From an uncultured Gammaproteobacteria bacterium (GTDB taxonomy: Bacteria; Pseudomonadota; Gammaproteobacteria; Magnimaribacterales; Magnimaribacteraceae): DNA of 62,243 nt. The DNA is taken from the NCBI GenBank assembly GCA_913045055.1, contig CAJWPI010000008.1:1-62243 (forward strand), given 5' to 3'. Numbering within the stretch: the stretch's first letter is position 1; every line of letters begins with the position of its first letter. Under the pieces are notes generated by a model. That model was not told where the DNA came from. It saw only the letters and a program-made list of their open reading frames with translations, and did no database searches. Both the position numbers and the translations under genes were made by a program. Below, piece after piece: positions 33,944 to 43,520 of the stretch.

Positions 33944-34942
33944 ATGAAAGAAATTAATGTAACTGTAACGGGCGCAGCAGGCCAGATAGCATATTCTTTA
34001 TTACCCAGACTGATTAGTGGAGAAACTTATGGTGAAAATACAAAAGTAAACCTTAAGATGGTTGAAATCCCTCAAGTTGTAGAAAGACTAGAAGGAACCA
34101 TCATGGAACTAATTGATTGTGGGTTCGAACAAACAGGATCTTTGTCTTCCACTGATGATATTAATGAAGGGGTAAAAGATGCTGATTGGGTTCTCTTGGT
34201 AGGCAGTATACCCAGAGGTATAGTTGTTGATGGCAAGAAAATAGAAGAAAGAAGTGATTTATTAAGAATAAACGGAGGAATTTTTACTGGACAAGGAAAA
34301 GCTGTTGGTGAGTACGCTAAAGAAAATGCAAAAATCCTAGTAGTAGGTAACCCAGCGAATACAAATGCCTTGATAGGAAAAACTAAATCAAATAACCCGA
34401 ACCAAGAGTGGTTTGCTATGACAGCTTTAGACGCAAATAGAGCAAAAGCACAGCTAGCTAAAAGAGCTAAATGCGATATATCTTCTGTAAGCAACATGAC
34501 GATCTGGGGTAATCACAGTCCTACCATGTATCCTGATCCTTTTAATGCAAAAATTAATGGAGTTTCTGCTGTCGAAGTTATTAATGATAAGAATTGGATA
34601 GAAAATGAGTATCTTCCCTTGGTTCAGCAAAGAGGGAAAGCAGTTATTGATGCAAGAGGAGCCTCTTCAGCTGCTTCTGCTGCTAATGCAGTTATTGATA
34701 CAGTAAAAGCAGTAGATAATGTGACCAGACCAGATGACTGGTTTAGTGCAGCTATAGCAAGTGATGGAAGTTACGATGTACCTGAAGGCCTTATTTTTGG
34801 ATATCCTCTTAAGTCTAATGGCCAAGGTAAAATAGAAATAGTCCAAAATATAGAACTGAATGATTTTGCTAAATCTAAGATAAAAATTACAATCGAAGAG
34901 TTGTTATCAGAAAAAGCAGCTGTAGAAGATTTGCTGACCTAA
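33944..34942 (+). CDS. mdh: Malate dehydrogenase
   Basis: A 332-residue NAD-dependent enzyme interconverting malate and oxaloacetate in the TCA cycle. The Rossmann start VTGAAGQIAYSLLPRL, the NPANTNALI segment, the catalytic-histidine motif WGNHSPTMYPD and the substrate arginines (PRGIVVDGKK region) match the LDH-like cytosolic MDH family. AAGGAAG lies before its ATG. It may be co-transcribed with the thiolase-like gene 12 bases upstream. Its last four bases overlap the end of the converging lysS gene. Confidence 0.93.
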   Translation: MKEINVTVTGAAGQIAYSLLPRLISGETYGENTKVNLKMVEIPQVVERLEGTIMELIDCGFEQTGSLSSTDDINEGVKDADWVLLVGSIPRGIVVDGKKIEERSDLLRINGGIFTGQGKAVGEYAKENAKILVVGNPANTNALIGKTKSNNPNQEWFAMTALDANRAKAQLAKRAKCDISSVSNMTIWGNHSPTMYPDPFNAKINGVSAVEVINDKNWIENEYLPLVQQRGKAVIDARGASSAASAANAVIDTVKAVDNVTRPDDWFSAAIASDGSYDVPEGLIFGYPLKSNGQGKIEIVQNIELNDFAKSKIKITIEELLSEKAAVEDLLT

Positions 34943-36432
34943 TCTTTACCTTTAGGCTTGAGTTGAGGAAACAAAAGAACATCTCTTATAGAGCTTGCTC
35001 CAGTAAAAAGCATAACTATTCTGTCAATCCCAACCCCCACTCCGGCACAAGGAGGAAGACCATATTCTAAAGATTCAACATAATCTTCATCATACTCCAT
35101 AGCCTCTTCATCACCCGACGACTTCTGCTGTGCTTGTTGTTTAAACCTTTCGGATTGTTCCACTGGATCGTTTAATTCTGAAAAACCATTAGCTATCTCT
35201 CTTCCACCAATAAAAAGTTCAAATCTCTCAACATAATCGGGGTTATGGTCTTGATTTCTGGAAAGAGGAGAGACATCTTTAGGATAATCTACAATAAAAG
35301 TGGGTTTTTCTAATTTATCTTCTACTCCTTTTTCAAAAATCTCTAACTGAAGTTTACCTAACGAAAGCTTGTTAATTTCTTTTACTTTTAATGTTTTAGC
35401 TAGTTTTTCAAGTTCTTTCCTATTTTTTAACTTTTCTTTTTCTACTTCCATGTATTTAACTATTGAGTCTAAAAGAGATATCTCATCAAAAGGTTTACTC
35501 AAGTCTATATTTTTACCATTAGATCCTATCCTGGTATTTCCCAAGACCCTTTTAGATAGCTTCTTAAGAAGGCTTTTCATAAAATTCATTTGGTCTTTGT
35601 AGTCAGCATAAGCTGTGTAGAATTCGAGCATTGTGAATTCAGGGTTGTGTTTAGTTGAAAGACCTTCGTTTCTAAAATTTCTATTTATTTCAAAAACTTT
35701 TTCTACACCTCCCACAACCAAACGTTTAAGATAAAGCTCAGGAGCAATTCTGAGATATAGATCCATATCCAGCGCATTATGATGAGTAATAAAAGGTTTG
35801 GCTGCAGCTCCCCCTGGAATAGGGTGCATCATAGGCGTTTCGACTTCTAAATACCCTTCTTCTAGAAAGATATTTCTTATCTCACTAATGATCTTACTTC
35901 TTGTCTTGAACAGTTCAAGACTCTCCTCGTTGGTTAGAAGATCTAAATATCTTTTTCTATAACGCTGTTCTGTATCAACTAATCCAGCATGTTTTTCTGG
36001 CAAAGGGCGAAGCGACTTAGTAAGAAGATTAATGTTAATCGCTTCCACAGTTAACTCATTAGTTTTAGTTTTAAATAATTTACCTTTTATACCGACAATG
36101 TCTCCGAGATCCCATTTCTTAAATTCCTTATAAGCATCTTTCCCAATATTATCTGATTTAATATAGGCCTGTATCTTTCCTTCACCATCTTGTAGGGTAA
36201 TAAAACTCGCTTTACCCATTATTCTTTGGAGCATAATCCTACCTGCAATAGAAACTGTTACATTCTTTTTAGTTAATGATTCGGGTTTTAAAGAATCAAA
36301 AGAAGCATGAAGTTCATGAGATAAAGAATCCCTTCTGTAGTTATTAGGGAATGCAATTCCTTTTGATTTAAGTTCTTCTAACTTAGCTCTTCTTAAAGCT
36401 AATAGTTCATTTTGAGATTTTTCTTCTGACAT
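34939..36432 (-). CDS. lysS: Lysyl-tRNA synthetase, class II
   Basis: A 497-residue class IIb synthetase. The N-terminal OB fold (about 60-150) binds the lysine tRNA anticodon; class II motifs follow, with FRNEGLSTKHNPEFTMLEFY as motif 2 and the C-terminal GVGVGIDRIVMLFTG as motif 3. Length and layout match the E. coli enzyme. It ends the eleven-gene run that begins at rpsP, and follows prfB in the conserved gammaproteobacterial order. It starts 15 bases after prfB ends. Confidence 0.95.
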   Translation of the reverse strand: MSEEKSQNELLALRRAKLEELKSKGIAFPNNYRRDSLSHELHASFDSLKPESLTKKNVTVSIAGRIMLQRIMGKASFITLQDGEGKIQAYIKSDNIGKDAYKEFKKWDLGDIVGIKGKLFKTKTNELTVEAININLLTKSLRPLPEKHAGLVDTEQRYRKRYLDLLTNEESLELFKTRSKIISEIRNIFLEEGYLEVETPMMHPIPGGAAAKPFITHHNALDMDLYLRIAPELYLKRLVVGGVEKVFEINRNFRNEGLSTKHNPEFTMLEFYTAYADYKDQMNFMKSLLKKLSKRVLGNTRIGSNGKNIDLSKPFDEISLLDSIVKYMEVEKEKLKNRKELEKLAKTLKVKEINKLSLGKLQLEIFEKGVEDKLEKPTFIVDYPKDVSPLSRNQDHNPDYVERFELFIGGREIANGFSELNDPVEQSERFKQQAQQKSSGDEEAMEYDEDYVESLEYGLPPCAGVGVGIDRIVMLFTGASSIRDVLLFPQLKPKGKD

Positions 36433-36447
36433 TAAACGTTACTTTAA

Positions 36448-37546
36448 CTAAATATTGGCTTTTAGGCTTGCCTCAATAAAACTATCCAGGTCCCCATCTA
36501 GGACTGCATTACAATTTGAGGTCTCATAACCTGTTCTTAAGTCCTTTATTCTAGCTGAATCTAATACATAAGACCTTATCTGACTTCCCCAACCTATGTC
36601 AGCCTTGGAATCTTCTAAGGATTGTCTTTCCTCATCTAATTTTTGCGTTTCTATTTCATACAACTTTGCTCTTAGTTGCTGCATTGCCTTATCTCTATTC
36701 TTATGTTGAGATCTTTGAGACTGGCATTGAACCACTACCCCTGAAGGCTCATGAGTGATCCTTATAGCTGAATCAGTTTTATTTACATGCTGGCCTCCAG
36801 CTCCACTTGCCCTGTAAGTATCTATTCGGAGATCAGAGGGATTGATATCAATCTCGATAGTTTCATCTATCTCTGGAGAAACAAAAACTGCTGCAAAAGA
36901 AGTGTGTCTTCTGCTGCCTGAGTCAAAAGGAGATTTTCTTACCAACCTATGAACTCCTGTTTCTGTCCTGAGCCATCCGTAGGCATAATCTCCTTCAAAT
37001 CTTATAGCAGAACTTTTAATACCCGCCACTTCTCCTGGAGAAACTTCAATCAATTCTGTTTTGAAACCTTTTGACTCGCCCCATTTTAGGTACATCCTCA
37101 TAATCATCTCTGCCCAGTCCTGGGCTTCAGTTCCTCCAGAACCAGACTGTATATCTAGAAAAGCATTATTAGGATCCATGGGGTGAGAAAACATTCTTTG
37201 AAACTCCATTAAACTTAATTGCTTAGAATTAGTTTTAATTTCCTCGAAAATAGCATTGATTGAATCTTGGTCATCCTCCTCTACAGAAATTTGAAATAAC
37301 TCTGATACATCTTGAATAGATTTTTCTAATTCTGTGAACAAAGAAACCTCCCTTTCTAGATGAACTTTTTCTTTGTTTAATTTTTGTGCACTTTTAGGAT
37401 CTTGCCAAATCTTGGGGTCATTTAAATCTGTTATTAAACTCTCCAATCGAGTTTTCTTTTTTTCAAAGTCAAAGAAACCCCCTGAGCTCTTTAATTTTCT
37501 TAGCTTGATCCTTGAGTTCCTCGCTTAATGAAGTTACTTCAATCAT
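36448..37546 (-). CDS. prfB: Peptide chain release factor 2, read through a programmed +1 frameshift
   Basis: RF2 recognises UAA and UGA stop codons. The start is the ATG at 37546, three bases beyond the thrC stop. The first frame gives 25 codons, then hits TGA at 37471-37469. The message around it, AGG GGG TTT CTT TGA C, is the classical autoregulatory slip site with an internal shine-dalgarno. Slipping past base 37471 continues as [12 protein letters not shown] and yields 365 residues, the length of the E. coli protein. The tripeptide recognition motif SPF (in RKSPFDSG) and catalytic GGQ (in [10 protein letters not shown]) are intact. Low RF2 activity therefore raises its own synthesis. Confidence 0.96.
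37468..37483 (-). promoter_or_regulatory. prfB programmed frameshift site
   Basis: AGGGGG (37483-37478) followed by TTT, the slippery CTT (37474-37472), an in-frame TGA (37471-37469) and C (37468). Internal anti-SD pairing, slippery codon, stop and following C match the E. coli site codon for codon at codon 26. Confidence 0.95.
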
Positions 37547-37548
37547 CT

Positions 37549-38940
37549 TTATCCTACATTCGAAAGAATATACTCTCTCACTTTATCTATTTTATCTGGA
37601 AGTACTACAAAGTCCTCATCTAAATCTTCAATAGCAGAAAGTTGGTTAGGTTTATTAATTGCTTCTTTGGAGAGGACTTTTTTAATTACATCAACAAACT
37701 TAGCTGGATGAGCTGTTGCCATAGTCACTATATGTTCTTCTGAGCGGCCTAAATCTCTTGCTGCCTTTACTCCAGTTGCAGTGTGAGGATCTAAAACATA
37801 ATCATGGTCAATATAAGTTTGATTAATTTCATCTAAAATCTCTTGATCTGAAGTGGTAGAGCTTTCAAAAAAATCCTTTACTGTTTTCCATGATTCTTCA
37901 GGGATAGAGATTTCTTTATCAGGAAATTGGGATATTGATTCTAGGAGCTTTTTAGAATCATTATTAAGTAGGTTGTAAAGAAGTCTCTCAAAATTACTAG
38001 CTACGGAAATATCCATACTAGGAGCTATGGTTGGGGTGACTTCCCCTTTTTGATAAATATTAGTTGAAAAAAGTTTATGTAATACCTCATTGGTATTCGT
38101 TGCAACTAATATTTTTTTTATAGGTAACCCCATTTCTTTTGCAAGCCATCCAGCATAAGAATGTCCAAAATTCCCAGAAGGGACAGAGAATACAATTTCA
38201 TTTACTTGGTCTTGAAGTTTTAAATAAGTCCAAAAATAATATACTGACTGGGTCATGCATCTTGCCCAATTAATTGAATTGGCAGCTATAAATTTGCTTG
38301 AATTAGATAAAATATCTGAATCTAAGAAAAGCTCTTTTACCATTGCCTGACATCCATCAAAATCAGTTTCTACAGCCAAGGCATGGACATTATTTGATTG
38401 TGAGGTAGTCATTTGTTTTCTTTGTATGTCTGTTACTCTTTTGTGAGGGTAAAGGATAAAAATATCTATACCTTGTTGCCTAGAAAAAGCAGAAATAGCT
38501 GCAGAGCCAGTGTCTCCAGAAGTTGCCCCTAAAACTGCTACCTTTCTCTCATCTCTATGCACGAAATAACCCAAAAGACCCCCAAGAAGTTGCATAGCTA
38601 TATCCTTAAAAGCTAAAGTGGGTCCGTGAAAAAGTTCTAGTATCCATCTCCTTTCTTCAAGTTCTATTAAGTTAACCACTTCTTGGTCTTCAAAGACTTG
38701 GTAGGAATTTGAAATAATAGTTTTAAATTCTTGTTTACTTAATTCATCTTTAACGAATTCATATAAAATTTCTGCAGTAAGTTCATGATAGCTGAGAGAA
38801 CTAAAACTCTTAATTTCTTCTAAATTGAAAGTCTTTAAGTCGTGAGGCATGTAAAGGCCTCCATCAGGTGCTAAACCGCCCAATAAGACTTCACTAAAGG
38901 GTTTGATCAAAGAAGAATCTCTAGTGCTCCTATATTTCAT
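37549..38940 (-). CDS. thrC: Threonine synthase
   Basis: A 463-residue PLP enzyme that converts O-phosphohomoserine to threonine. FHGPTLAFKDIAMQ carries the Schiff-base lysine (near 113), and GATSGDTGSAAI and SGNFGHSYAG are the phosphate and cofactor loops. The family's class with a long C-terminal domain fits this length. The ATG overlaps the hom stop by one base (TAATG), as expected for coupled translation of consecutive pathway steps. Confidence 0.95.
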   Translation of the reverse strand: MKYRSTRDSSLIKPFSEVLLGGLAPDGGLYMPHDLKTFNLEEIKSFSSLSYHELTAEILYEFVKDELSKQEFKTIISNSYQVFEDQEVVNLIELEERRWILELFHGPTLAFKDIAMQLLGGLLGYFVHRDERKVAVLGATSGDTGSAAISAFSRQQGIDIFILYPHKRVTDIQRKQMTTSQSNNVHALAVETDFDGCQAMVKELFLDSDILSNSSKFIAANSINWARCMTQSVYYFWTYLKLQDQVNEIVFSVPSGNFGHSYAGWLAKEMGLPIKKILVATNTNEVLHKLFSTNIYQKGEVTPTIAPSMDISVASNFERLLYNLLNNDSKKLLESISQFPDKEISIPEESWKTVKDFFESSTTSDQEILDEINQTYIDHDYVLDPHTATGVKAARDLGRSEEHIVTMATAHPAKFVDVIKKVLSKEAINKPNQLSAIEDLDEDFVVLPDKIDKVREYILSNVG

Positions 38941-40223
38941 TATTCTTTATTTGAATGAATTCTAAAATTCTTTATTCCTGGTATTACTTCTGGAAAATTT
39001 TCTAACTCTTCTTTTAGATTGTCACTAGCAGATTGTGAAATCTCACCTGAAACTATAACTATTGGTATAGATTCAAGATCTTCTTTTGATTTAGCTTCAT
39101 GTTGAATCAAGGCTTCGATACTTATTTTTTTATCAGCAAATACTGAAGATATCTTAGCGATAACTCCGGTCTCATCTTTAACTTGGAGTCTGAAATACCT
39201 AGAAACTGTGTCTGGGTCTGATACTTCTAATTTATTATCAGAATTAGGATTAATATCTAAATCCCATCCTCCCTTGGCAATATCTACTAAATCAGCAATA
39301 ACAGCAGAGGCTGTAGGTTCAGGACCTGCCCCAGGACCATAATAAACTGTAGATCCAACAGATTCTGAATAAATCTCTAGAGCATTCATTTCTTTTCCTA
39401 CTTGTGAAAGCAGAGTCTTATTGTTTACTAAAGTAGGAAAGGCATTAATAGAAACTAGAGAATTATTAAGCTTCCCGTGAGCTATATGCTTTATAGAATA
39501 TCCTAATTCCTTAGCATATTTGATATCTTCTAATTCAATATCTTCTATTCCTTCAAAGTTAACAAAAGAGAAATCAAAAGGTACATGGAAAGCTAATGCA
39601 GCTAGAATAATTGCCTTTTGAGCAGCATCTGTGCCGTTTATGTCTAGACTGGGGTCAGACTCAGCAAGCCCTAACTCTTGTGCTTTTTTGAGAGCAGTGT
39701 TGAAAGAGCTTTTATTAGATTCCATTTCTGTCAATATATAGTTACTAGTTCCATTCAGAATACCAGCAAACCACTTAACCTTATTAGCTACTAAACCTTC
39801 CCTTAAAGCCTTAATAACTGGTGTTCCCCCTGCAACTGAAGCTTCAAAACCTATTTCCACTTTGTTTTCCTTAGCTAAAGAAAACAGCTCGTTTCCATGA
39901 GTAGCTAAGAGAGCTTTGTTTGCTGTTACAACATGTTTACCTTCTTTAATTGCTTCAGTAACTAGCTCATAGGCGAAGTCAGTTCCTCCTATTACCTCTA
40001 CTAAAACATCTACTTCCCTGTTTCTTGCTACATCTAATAAATCTTTGGTTACATTTATTCCTTCAAAAGGAACTGCAGATTTACCCTTCCTAGCTCCTAC
40101 TTGTATCAATTCAAAACGAACTCCTCCCTGAAGTTCAAGTAAAGATGATGAAGAAATAAGGTTTTTTAATACAACACCTCCTACATTTCCAACTCCGCAA
40201 AGACCAACTCTCAAAGATTTCAT
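38940..40223 (-). CDS. hom: Homoserine dehydrogenase
   Basis: A 427-residue monofunctional enzyme reducing aspartate semialdehyde to homoserine. The NAD(P)-binding start is MKSLRVGLCGVGNVGG, the catalytic region includes GILNGTSNYIL and the lysine-containing SDPSLDINGTDAAQK, and an ACT domain (about 345-420) at the C terminus probably senses threonine. There is no aspartokinase fused. I choose the ATG at 40223, which fits the family start and leaves four bases after the alaC stop; an in-frame TTG at 40235 would overlap it by eight bases. Confidence 0.93.
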   Translation of the reverse strand: MKSLRVGLCGVGNVGGVVLKNLISSSSLLELQGGVRFELIQVGARKGKSAVPFEGINVTKDLLDVARNREVDVLVEVIGGTDFAYELVTEAIKEGKHVVTANKALLATHGNELFSLAKENKVEIGFEASVAGGTPVIKALREGLVANKVKWFAGILNGTSNYILTEMESNKSSFNTALKKAQELGLAESDPSLDINGTDAAQKAIILAALAFHVPFDFSFVNFEGIEDIELEDIKYAKELGYSIKHIAHGKLNNSLVSINAFPTLVNNKTLLSQVGKEMNALEIYSESVGSTVYYGPGAGPEPTASAVIADLVDIAKGGWDLDINPNSDNKLEVSDPDTVSRYFRLQVKDETGVIAKISSVFADKKISIEALIQHEAKSKEDLESIPIVIVSGEISQSASDNLKEELENFPEVIPGIKNFRIHSNKE

Positions 40224-40227
40224 TTTT

Positions 40228-41427
40228 TTAACCAATTACGTGGATTTTTTTTCTAGAGGCAATAAATCTTTTTATATTTCTAACAGCTTGCTTAATTCTA
40301 TGTTCATTTTCTATTAAAGAAAACCTTACAAAGCCTTCTCCATATTCTCCAAATCCTACTCCTGGAGAAACTGCAACCTTTGCATTAACTAGCATCTCTT
40401 TACTGAACTCCAAGGATCCTAATTTTATTAAAGAGTCTGGTATCTTTGCCCAAACAAACATTGTTGCTTTAGGTTTTTCTACTGACCATCCAGCATTATT
40501 TAAGCCTCTTACAAGTGCATTTCTTCTAGATTCGTAAATGTTTTTTATGTTATTTACAGATTCATCACCTTCATCAAGAGCTTTTATTGCAGCTACTTGA
40601 ATTGGTGTAAATAACCCATAGTCAAAATAAGACTTTATTCTAGCTAAAGCAGCTAAAAGATGTCTATTTCCACAACAAAACCCAACTCTCCAACCGGGCA
40701 TGTTATAACTTTTTGATAAAGAGAAAAATTCTACAGCAACCTCTTTTGCTCCTTCTACTTGAAGAATTGAGGGAGCCTTGTACCCATCAAAACAGATGTC
40801 AGCGTATGCCAAGTCTTGTATGACCCAAATTTTATGTTCTCTAGCAATCTCGACAATTTTTTCAAAGAACCTTATTTCTACTGATTGAGTAGTAGGGTTA
40901 CTAGGAAAATTTAAAACAAGCATTTTGGGTTTAGGAAAAGAATTCTTGATTGCATTTTCTAATTCAGAAAAAAAGTCTATATCTTTTCCTATAGGAACAT
41001 GACGAATGTCTGCACCAGCAATCACAAAACCGAAAGGATGTATAGGATAAGAAGGATTGGGCACCAATACAACATCGCCACTATCTAAAGTTGCTAGTGC
41101 TAAATGTCCTAGACCTTCCTTAGAGCCCATAGTTACAACGGCTTCTGTTTCAGGATCTAATTCAACTGAAAATTTTCTTTTATACCAATCACAAATTGAC
41201 TTCCTAAGTCTAGGAATCCCTTTTGATTGTGAATACCTATGAGTTGAAGGGTTTAAAACTGACTCCCTGAGCTTTTTGACTATCTCTTTTGGAGTGGACT
41301 GGTCAGGATTTCCCATTCCAAAATCTATAATGTCTTCACCTTCCCTTCTGGCTTTTAATTTAAGACTCTGTATCTCGTCAAAAACATAAGGGGGTAGTTT
41401 ATTAACTCTATTAAATTCTTTATCCAT
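40228..41427 (-). CDS. alaC: Alanine aminotransferase, AlaC type
   Basis: A 399-residue fold-type I aminotransferase. It has the AlaC-like start FNRVNKLPPYVFDEIQSLKLKARREGEDIIDFGMGNPDQ, a NFPSNPTTQSV segment, and the Schiff-base lysine in SLSKSYNMPGWRVGF. The likely reaction is glutamate plus pyruvate to alanine and 2-oxoglutarate. The ATG at 41427 matches the family; an earlier TTG at 41451 lacks a ribosome site. Its place between dsbC and hom is unusual relative to E. coli, where recJ stands after dsbC, but hom-adjacent alaC is seen in other gammaproteobacteria to my recollection. Confidence 0.88.
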   Translation of the reverse strand: MDKEFNRVNKLPPYVFDEIQSLKLKARREGEDIIDFGMGNPDQSTPKEIVKKLRESVLNPSTHRYSQSKGIPRLRKSICDWYKRKFSVELDPETEAVVTMGSKEGLGHLALATLDSGDVVLVPNPSYPIHPFGFVIAGADIRHVPIGKDIDFFSELENAIKNSFPKPKMLVLNFPSNPTTQSVEIRFFEKIVEIAREHKIWVIQDLAYADICFDGYKAPSILQVEGAKEVAVEFFSLSKSYNMPGWRVGFCCGNRHLLAALARIKSYFDYGLFTPIQVAAIKALDEGDESVNNIKNIYESRRNALVRGLNNAGWSVEKPKATMFVWAKIPDSLIKLGSLEFSKEMLVNAKVAVSPGVGFGEYGEGFVRFSLIENEHRIKQAVRNIKRFIASRKKIHVIG

Positions 41428-41440
41428 TAAATTATCTTGT

Positions 41441-42190
41441 CTATATTTCAAGTTGTTTAATTAATTCTTTTGGGGGGAGGTAACCCGGTATGATTCTGCC
41501 TTCTTCTGTAATAATAGAAGGAGTCCCTGCAACTCCTAGGCTATTCCCTAACATGAAATGTTTGCTAACAGGGTTTTCTGCACAAATATTCTGAGGTATT
41601 TCGTTGCCAAGTTTTAAGTCTGTAATAGCCTGGTTAGGATCTTTTGAACACCAGGCAGAGGTTATTTTTTCATATGATCTAGAGCTTAAGCCCTCCCTAG
41701 GAAAAGCTAAATAATTTATTTTGATTCCTAAGTCCGTATATTGTTTTATCTGTCTATGAAATTGCCTGCAATATCCACAATCTACATCAGTAAAAACATA
41801 AACAGAATGTTTTACTATTTCTGGTTTAAAAGTTATAAATTCCTGAGGATCAATTTTAGATAATACATTTTTTCTTTGAAACCTCTTTCGAGCATCAGAT
41901 CTATTTATCAATCCTTCAGAAGAAATCTCATATATATCTCCAGATACAAGGTACTTCCCATTAGATGTAACATAAAGCGGCTCTAGACCTTCAATGTTAA
42001 CTTCATAATAACCTTCCATTTCTGTTTCCTGTACAGACTCTAAAACTGTATTGTTAGGCAGAATATTTTCTAGCTTTATTTTTATATCCTTAGGCTGATC
42101 TTCAATAAGATCTTTATCTGATGTTTCTGAGCAAGAAATCATTATTAAAAGGAAGAAAGAAAGAAATGATCGATTTAGAGTCTTCTGCAT
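41441..42190 (-). CDS. dsbC: Thiol:disulfide interchange protein DsbC
   Basis: A 249-residue periplasmic disulfide isomerase. A signal sequence ends near MISC (C20), which resembles a lipoprotein box though with a weak -3 residue, so membrane anchoring is possible. The N-terminal dimerisation domain (about 35-110) precedes a thioredoxin-like domain with the CGYC active site at 138-141 and a conserved second cysteine pair toward the C terminus. It follows xerD by three bases, in the usual gammaproteobacterial order. Electrons would come from DsbD, not seen here. Confidence 0.9.
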   Translation of the reverse strand: MQKTLNRSFLSFFLLIMISCSETSDKDLIEDQPKDIKIKLENILPNNTVLESVQETEMEGYYEVNIEGLEPLYVTSNGKYLVSGDIYEISSEGLINRSDARKRFQRKNVLSKIDPQEFITFKPEIVKHSVYVFTDVDCGYCRQFHRQIKQYTDLGIKINYLAFPREGLSSRSYEKITSAWCSKDPNQAITDLKLGNEIPQNICAENPVSKHFMLGNSLGVAGTPSIITEEGRIIPGYLPPKELIKQLEI

Positions 42191-42193
42191 ATT

Positions 42194-43096
42194 TCAGCCT
42201 CTTGGATGATGGGTTCTATGTAATTCTTGCATTCTGTGTTTAGCTACTTCTGTATAAATTTGAGTAGTAGAGAGACTTGTATGTCCTAGTAAGAGCTGAA
42301 CTGTTCGAAGATCAGCACCATGGTTAAGTAAGTGAGTTGCAAAGGCATGTCTCAAAGTATGTGGGGACAAGCTATTATCAATTCCTGATTTTATAGCATA
42401 TATTTTTATTCTGTACCAAAAGGCTTGCCTTGTCATTGCCTTGCCTCTTTTACTTAAAAATAGATATGGTGAATCTTGCTTTTTTCCTATTAATTCTAAT
42501 CTTGCATAAGCCACATACTTTTCAACCCAATCTAGTGCCTGTTCTCCTATAGGAACTAAGCGCTCTTTACTGCCCTTACCCATCACCCTGACTAATCCTT
42601 GTCTAACATTCAGATTAACAAGCTCTAAGGTAATGAGTTCTGTTACCCGTAAACCTGTTGCATATAAGATTTCTAGCATTGCTCTATCACGAATTCCAAT
42701 AGGATTTCTAGTGTCAGGAGTTTTAATGAGTTCCAATACATCCTCTTCGGATAAAACCTTTGGAAGAGAATGACCAATTTTTGGGCTTTCTATCTTTTCT
42801 GTTGGGTCTTTAGAGATAAAAGAATTAAATAGAAGATACTTATAAAATGCACGAATGCTGGAAAGACATCTCGAAGTAGATCTGCTGCTATAGCCTTTTT
42901 TAAGTCTATAAGATAAATAATCAAGAATAGTTGATTTGTCTGCTTCAACAAGGTCTTTGTTTGGCAACCAAGAACTAAAACTTAATAAATCTTGCTTGTA
43001 AGAGCTTAGGGTATTACTGCTAAGACCCTTCTCCATCCATATTGTATCTATAAAGGCCTCTATAAGATCTATAGATTCTTTTTTAGAGCTGACCAT
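42194..43096 (-). CDS. xerD: Tyrosine recombinase XerD
   Basis: A 300-residue site-specific recombinase that, with XerC, resolves chromosome dimers at dif. The N-terminal SAM-like core-binding domain (about 1-105) precedes the catalytic domain with ATGLRVTELI (first arginine), SPHTLRHAFATHLLNHGAD (His and second arginine), GHTS and the tyrosine nucleophile in STTQIYTEV. Gene order with dsbC downstream marks it as the chromosomal XerD and not an integrase of a mobile element. Confidence 0.93.
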   Translation of the reverse strand: MVSSKKESIDLIEAFIDTIWMEKGLSSNTLSSYKQDLLSFSSWLPNKDLVEADKSTILDYLSYRLKKGYSSRSTSRCLSSIRAFYKYLLFNSFISKDPTEKIESPKIGHSLPKVLSEEDVLELIKTPDTRNPIGIRDRAMLEILYATGLRVTELITLELVNLNVRQGLVRVMGKGSKERLVPIGEQALDWVEKYVAYARLELIGKKQDSPYLFLSKRGKAMTRQAFWYRIKIYAIKSGIDNSLSPHTLRHAFATHLLNHGADLRTVQLLLGHTSLSTTQIYTEVAKHRMQELHRTHHPRG

Positions 43097-43122
43097 AACC
43101 TAGTTAAATCTTTAGGTTTTAT

Positions 43123-43476
43123 CTATTCTAGCTTTTCTTTAATTCTAGCGGAACGTCCAGAACGTTCTCGAAGATAGAATAATCTAGCCTGCCTTACAAC
43201 TCCTTTGCGTTTGACTTTTATTGCACTTATTAAAGGACTGTGTGTCTGGAATGTCCTTTCAACACCTACTCCGCTAGAGTCTTTCCTTACTATGAAAGAA
43301 GAACCTAAGCCTCTATTTTTTTTGGCAATAACTACGCCTTCAAAGGGCTGTAAACGTTCCCTAGAGCCTTCTACAACCCTAGTCTGAACAACTACAGTAT
43401 CCCCAGGAGAAAAGTCTGGGAGATCTTTCTTTATTTGGGAAGACTCAACTTCTGTTATATATTTATTTTTTCTCAC
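43123..43476 (-). CDS. rplS: Large ribosomal subunit protein bL19
   Basis: A 117-residue protein with the bL19 core [33 protein letters not shown] and the C-terminal [21 protein letters not shown]. It sits at the 30S-50S interface of the ribosome. It follows trmD in the classical rpsP-rimM-trmD-rplS order, with a 44-base gap, and precedes xerD by 26 bases. Confidence 0.95.
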   Translation of the reverse strand: MRKNKYITEVESSQIKKDLPDFSPGDTVVVQTRVVEGSRERLQPFEGVVIAKKNRGLGSSFIVRKDSSGVGVERTFQTHSPLISAIKVKRKGVVRQARLFYLRERSGRSARIKEKLE

Positions 43477-43520
43477 ATCAAATCCTGATATAGGTCTTTA
43501 AGCGCGCCCATTCTATCAGA

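Noticed and set aside
34121-34130. GGGTTCGAAC, which resembles a tRNA T-loop
   Set aside because: It lies inside the mdh coding frame and no acceptor or anticodon stem can be drawn around it.
37469-37471. In-frame TGA in prfB that could mark a pseudogene
   Set aside because: It is the canonical programmed frameshift stop at codon 26, preceded by AGGGGG and CTT.
42194-43096. Tyrosine recombinase that could mark an integrated element
   Set aside because: Sequence and position beside dsbC identify the chromosomal XerD; no attachment repeats or phage genes are near.
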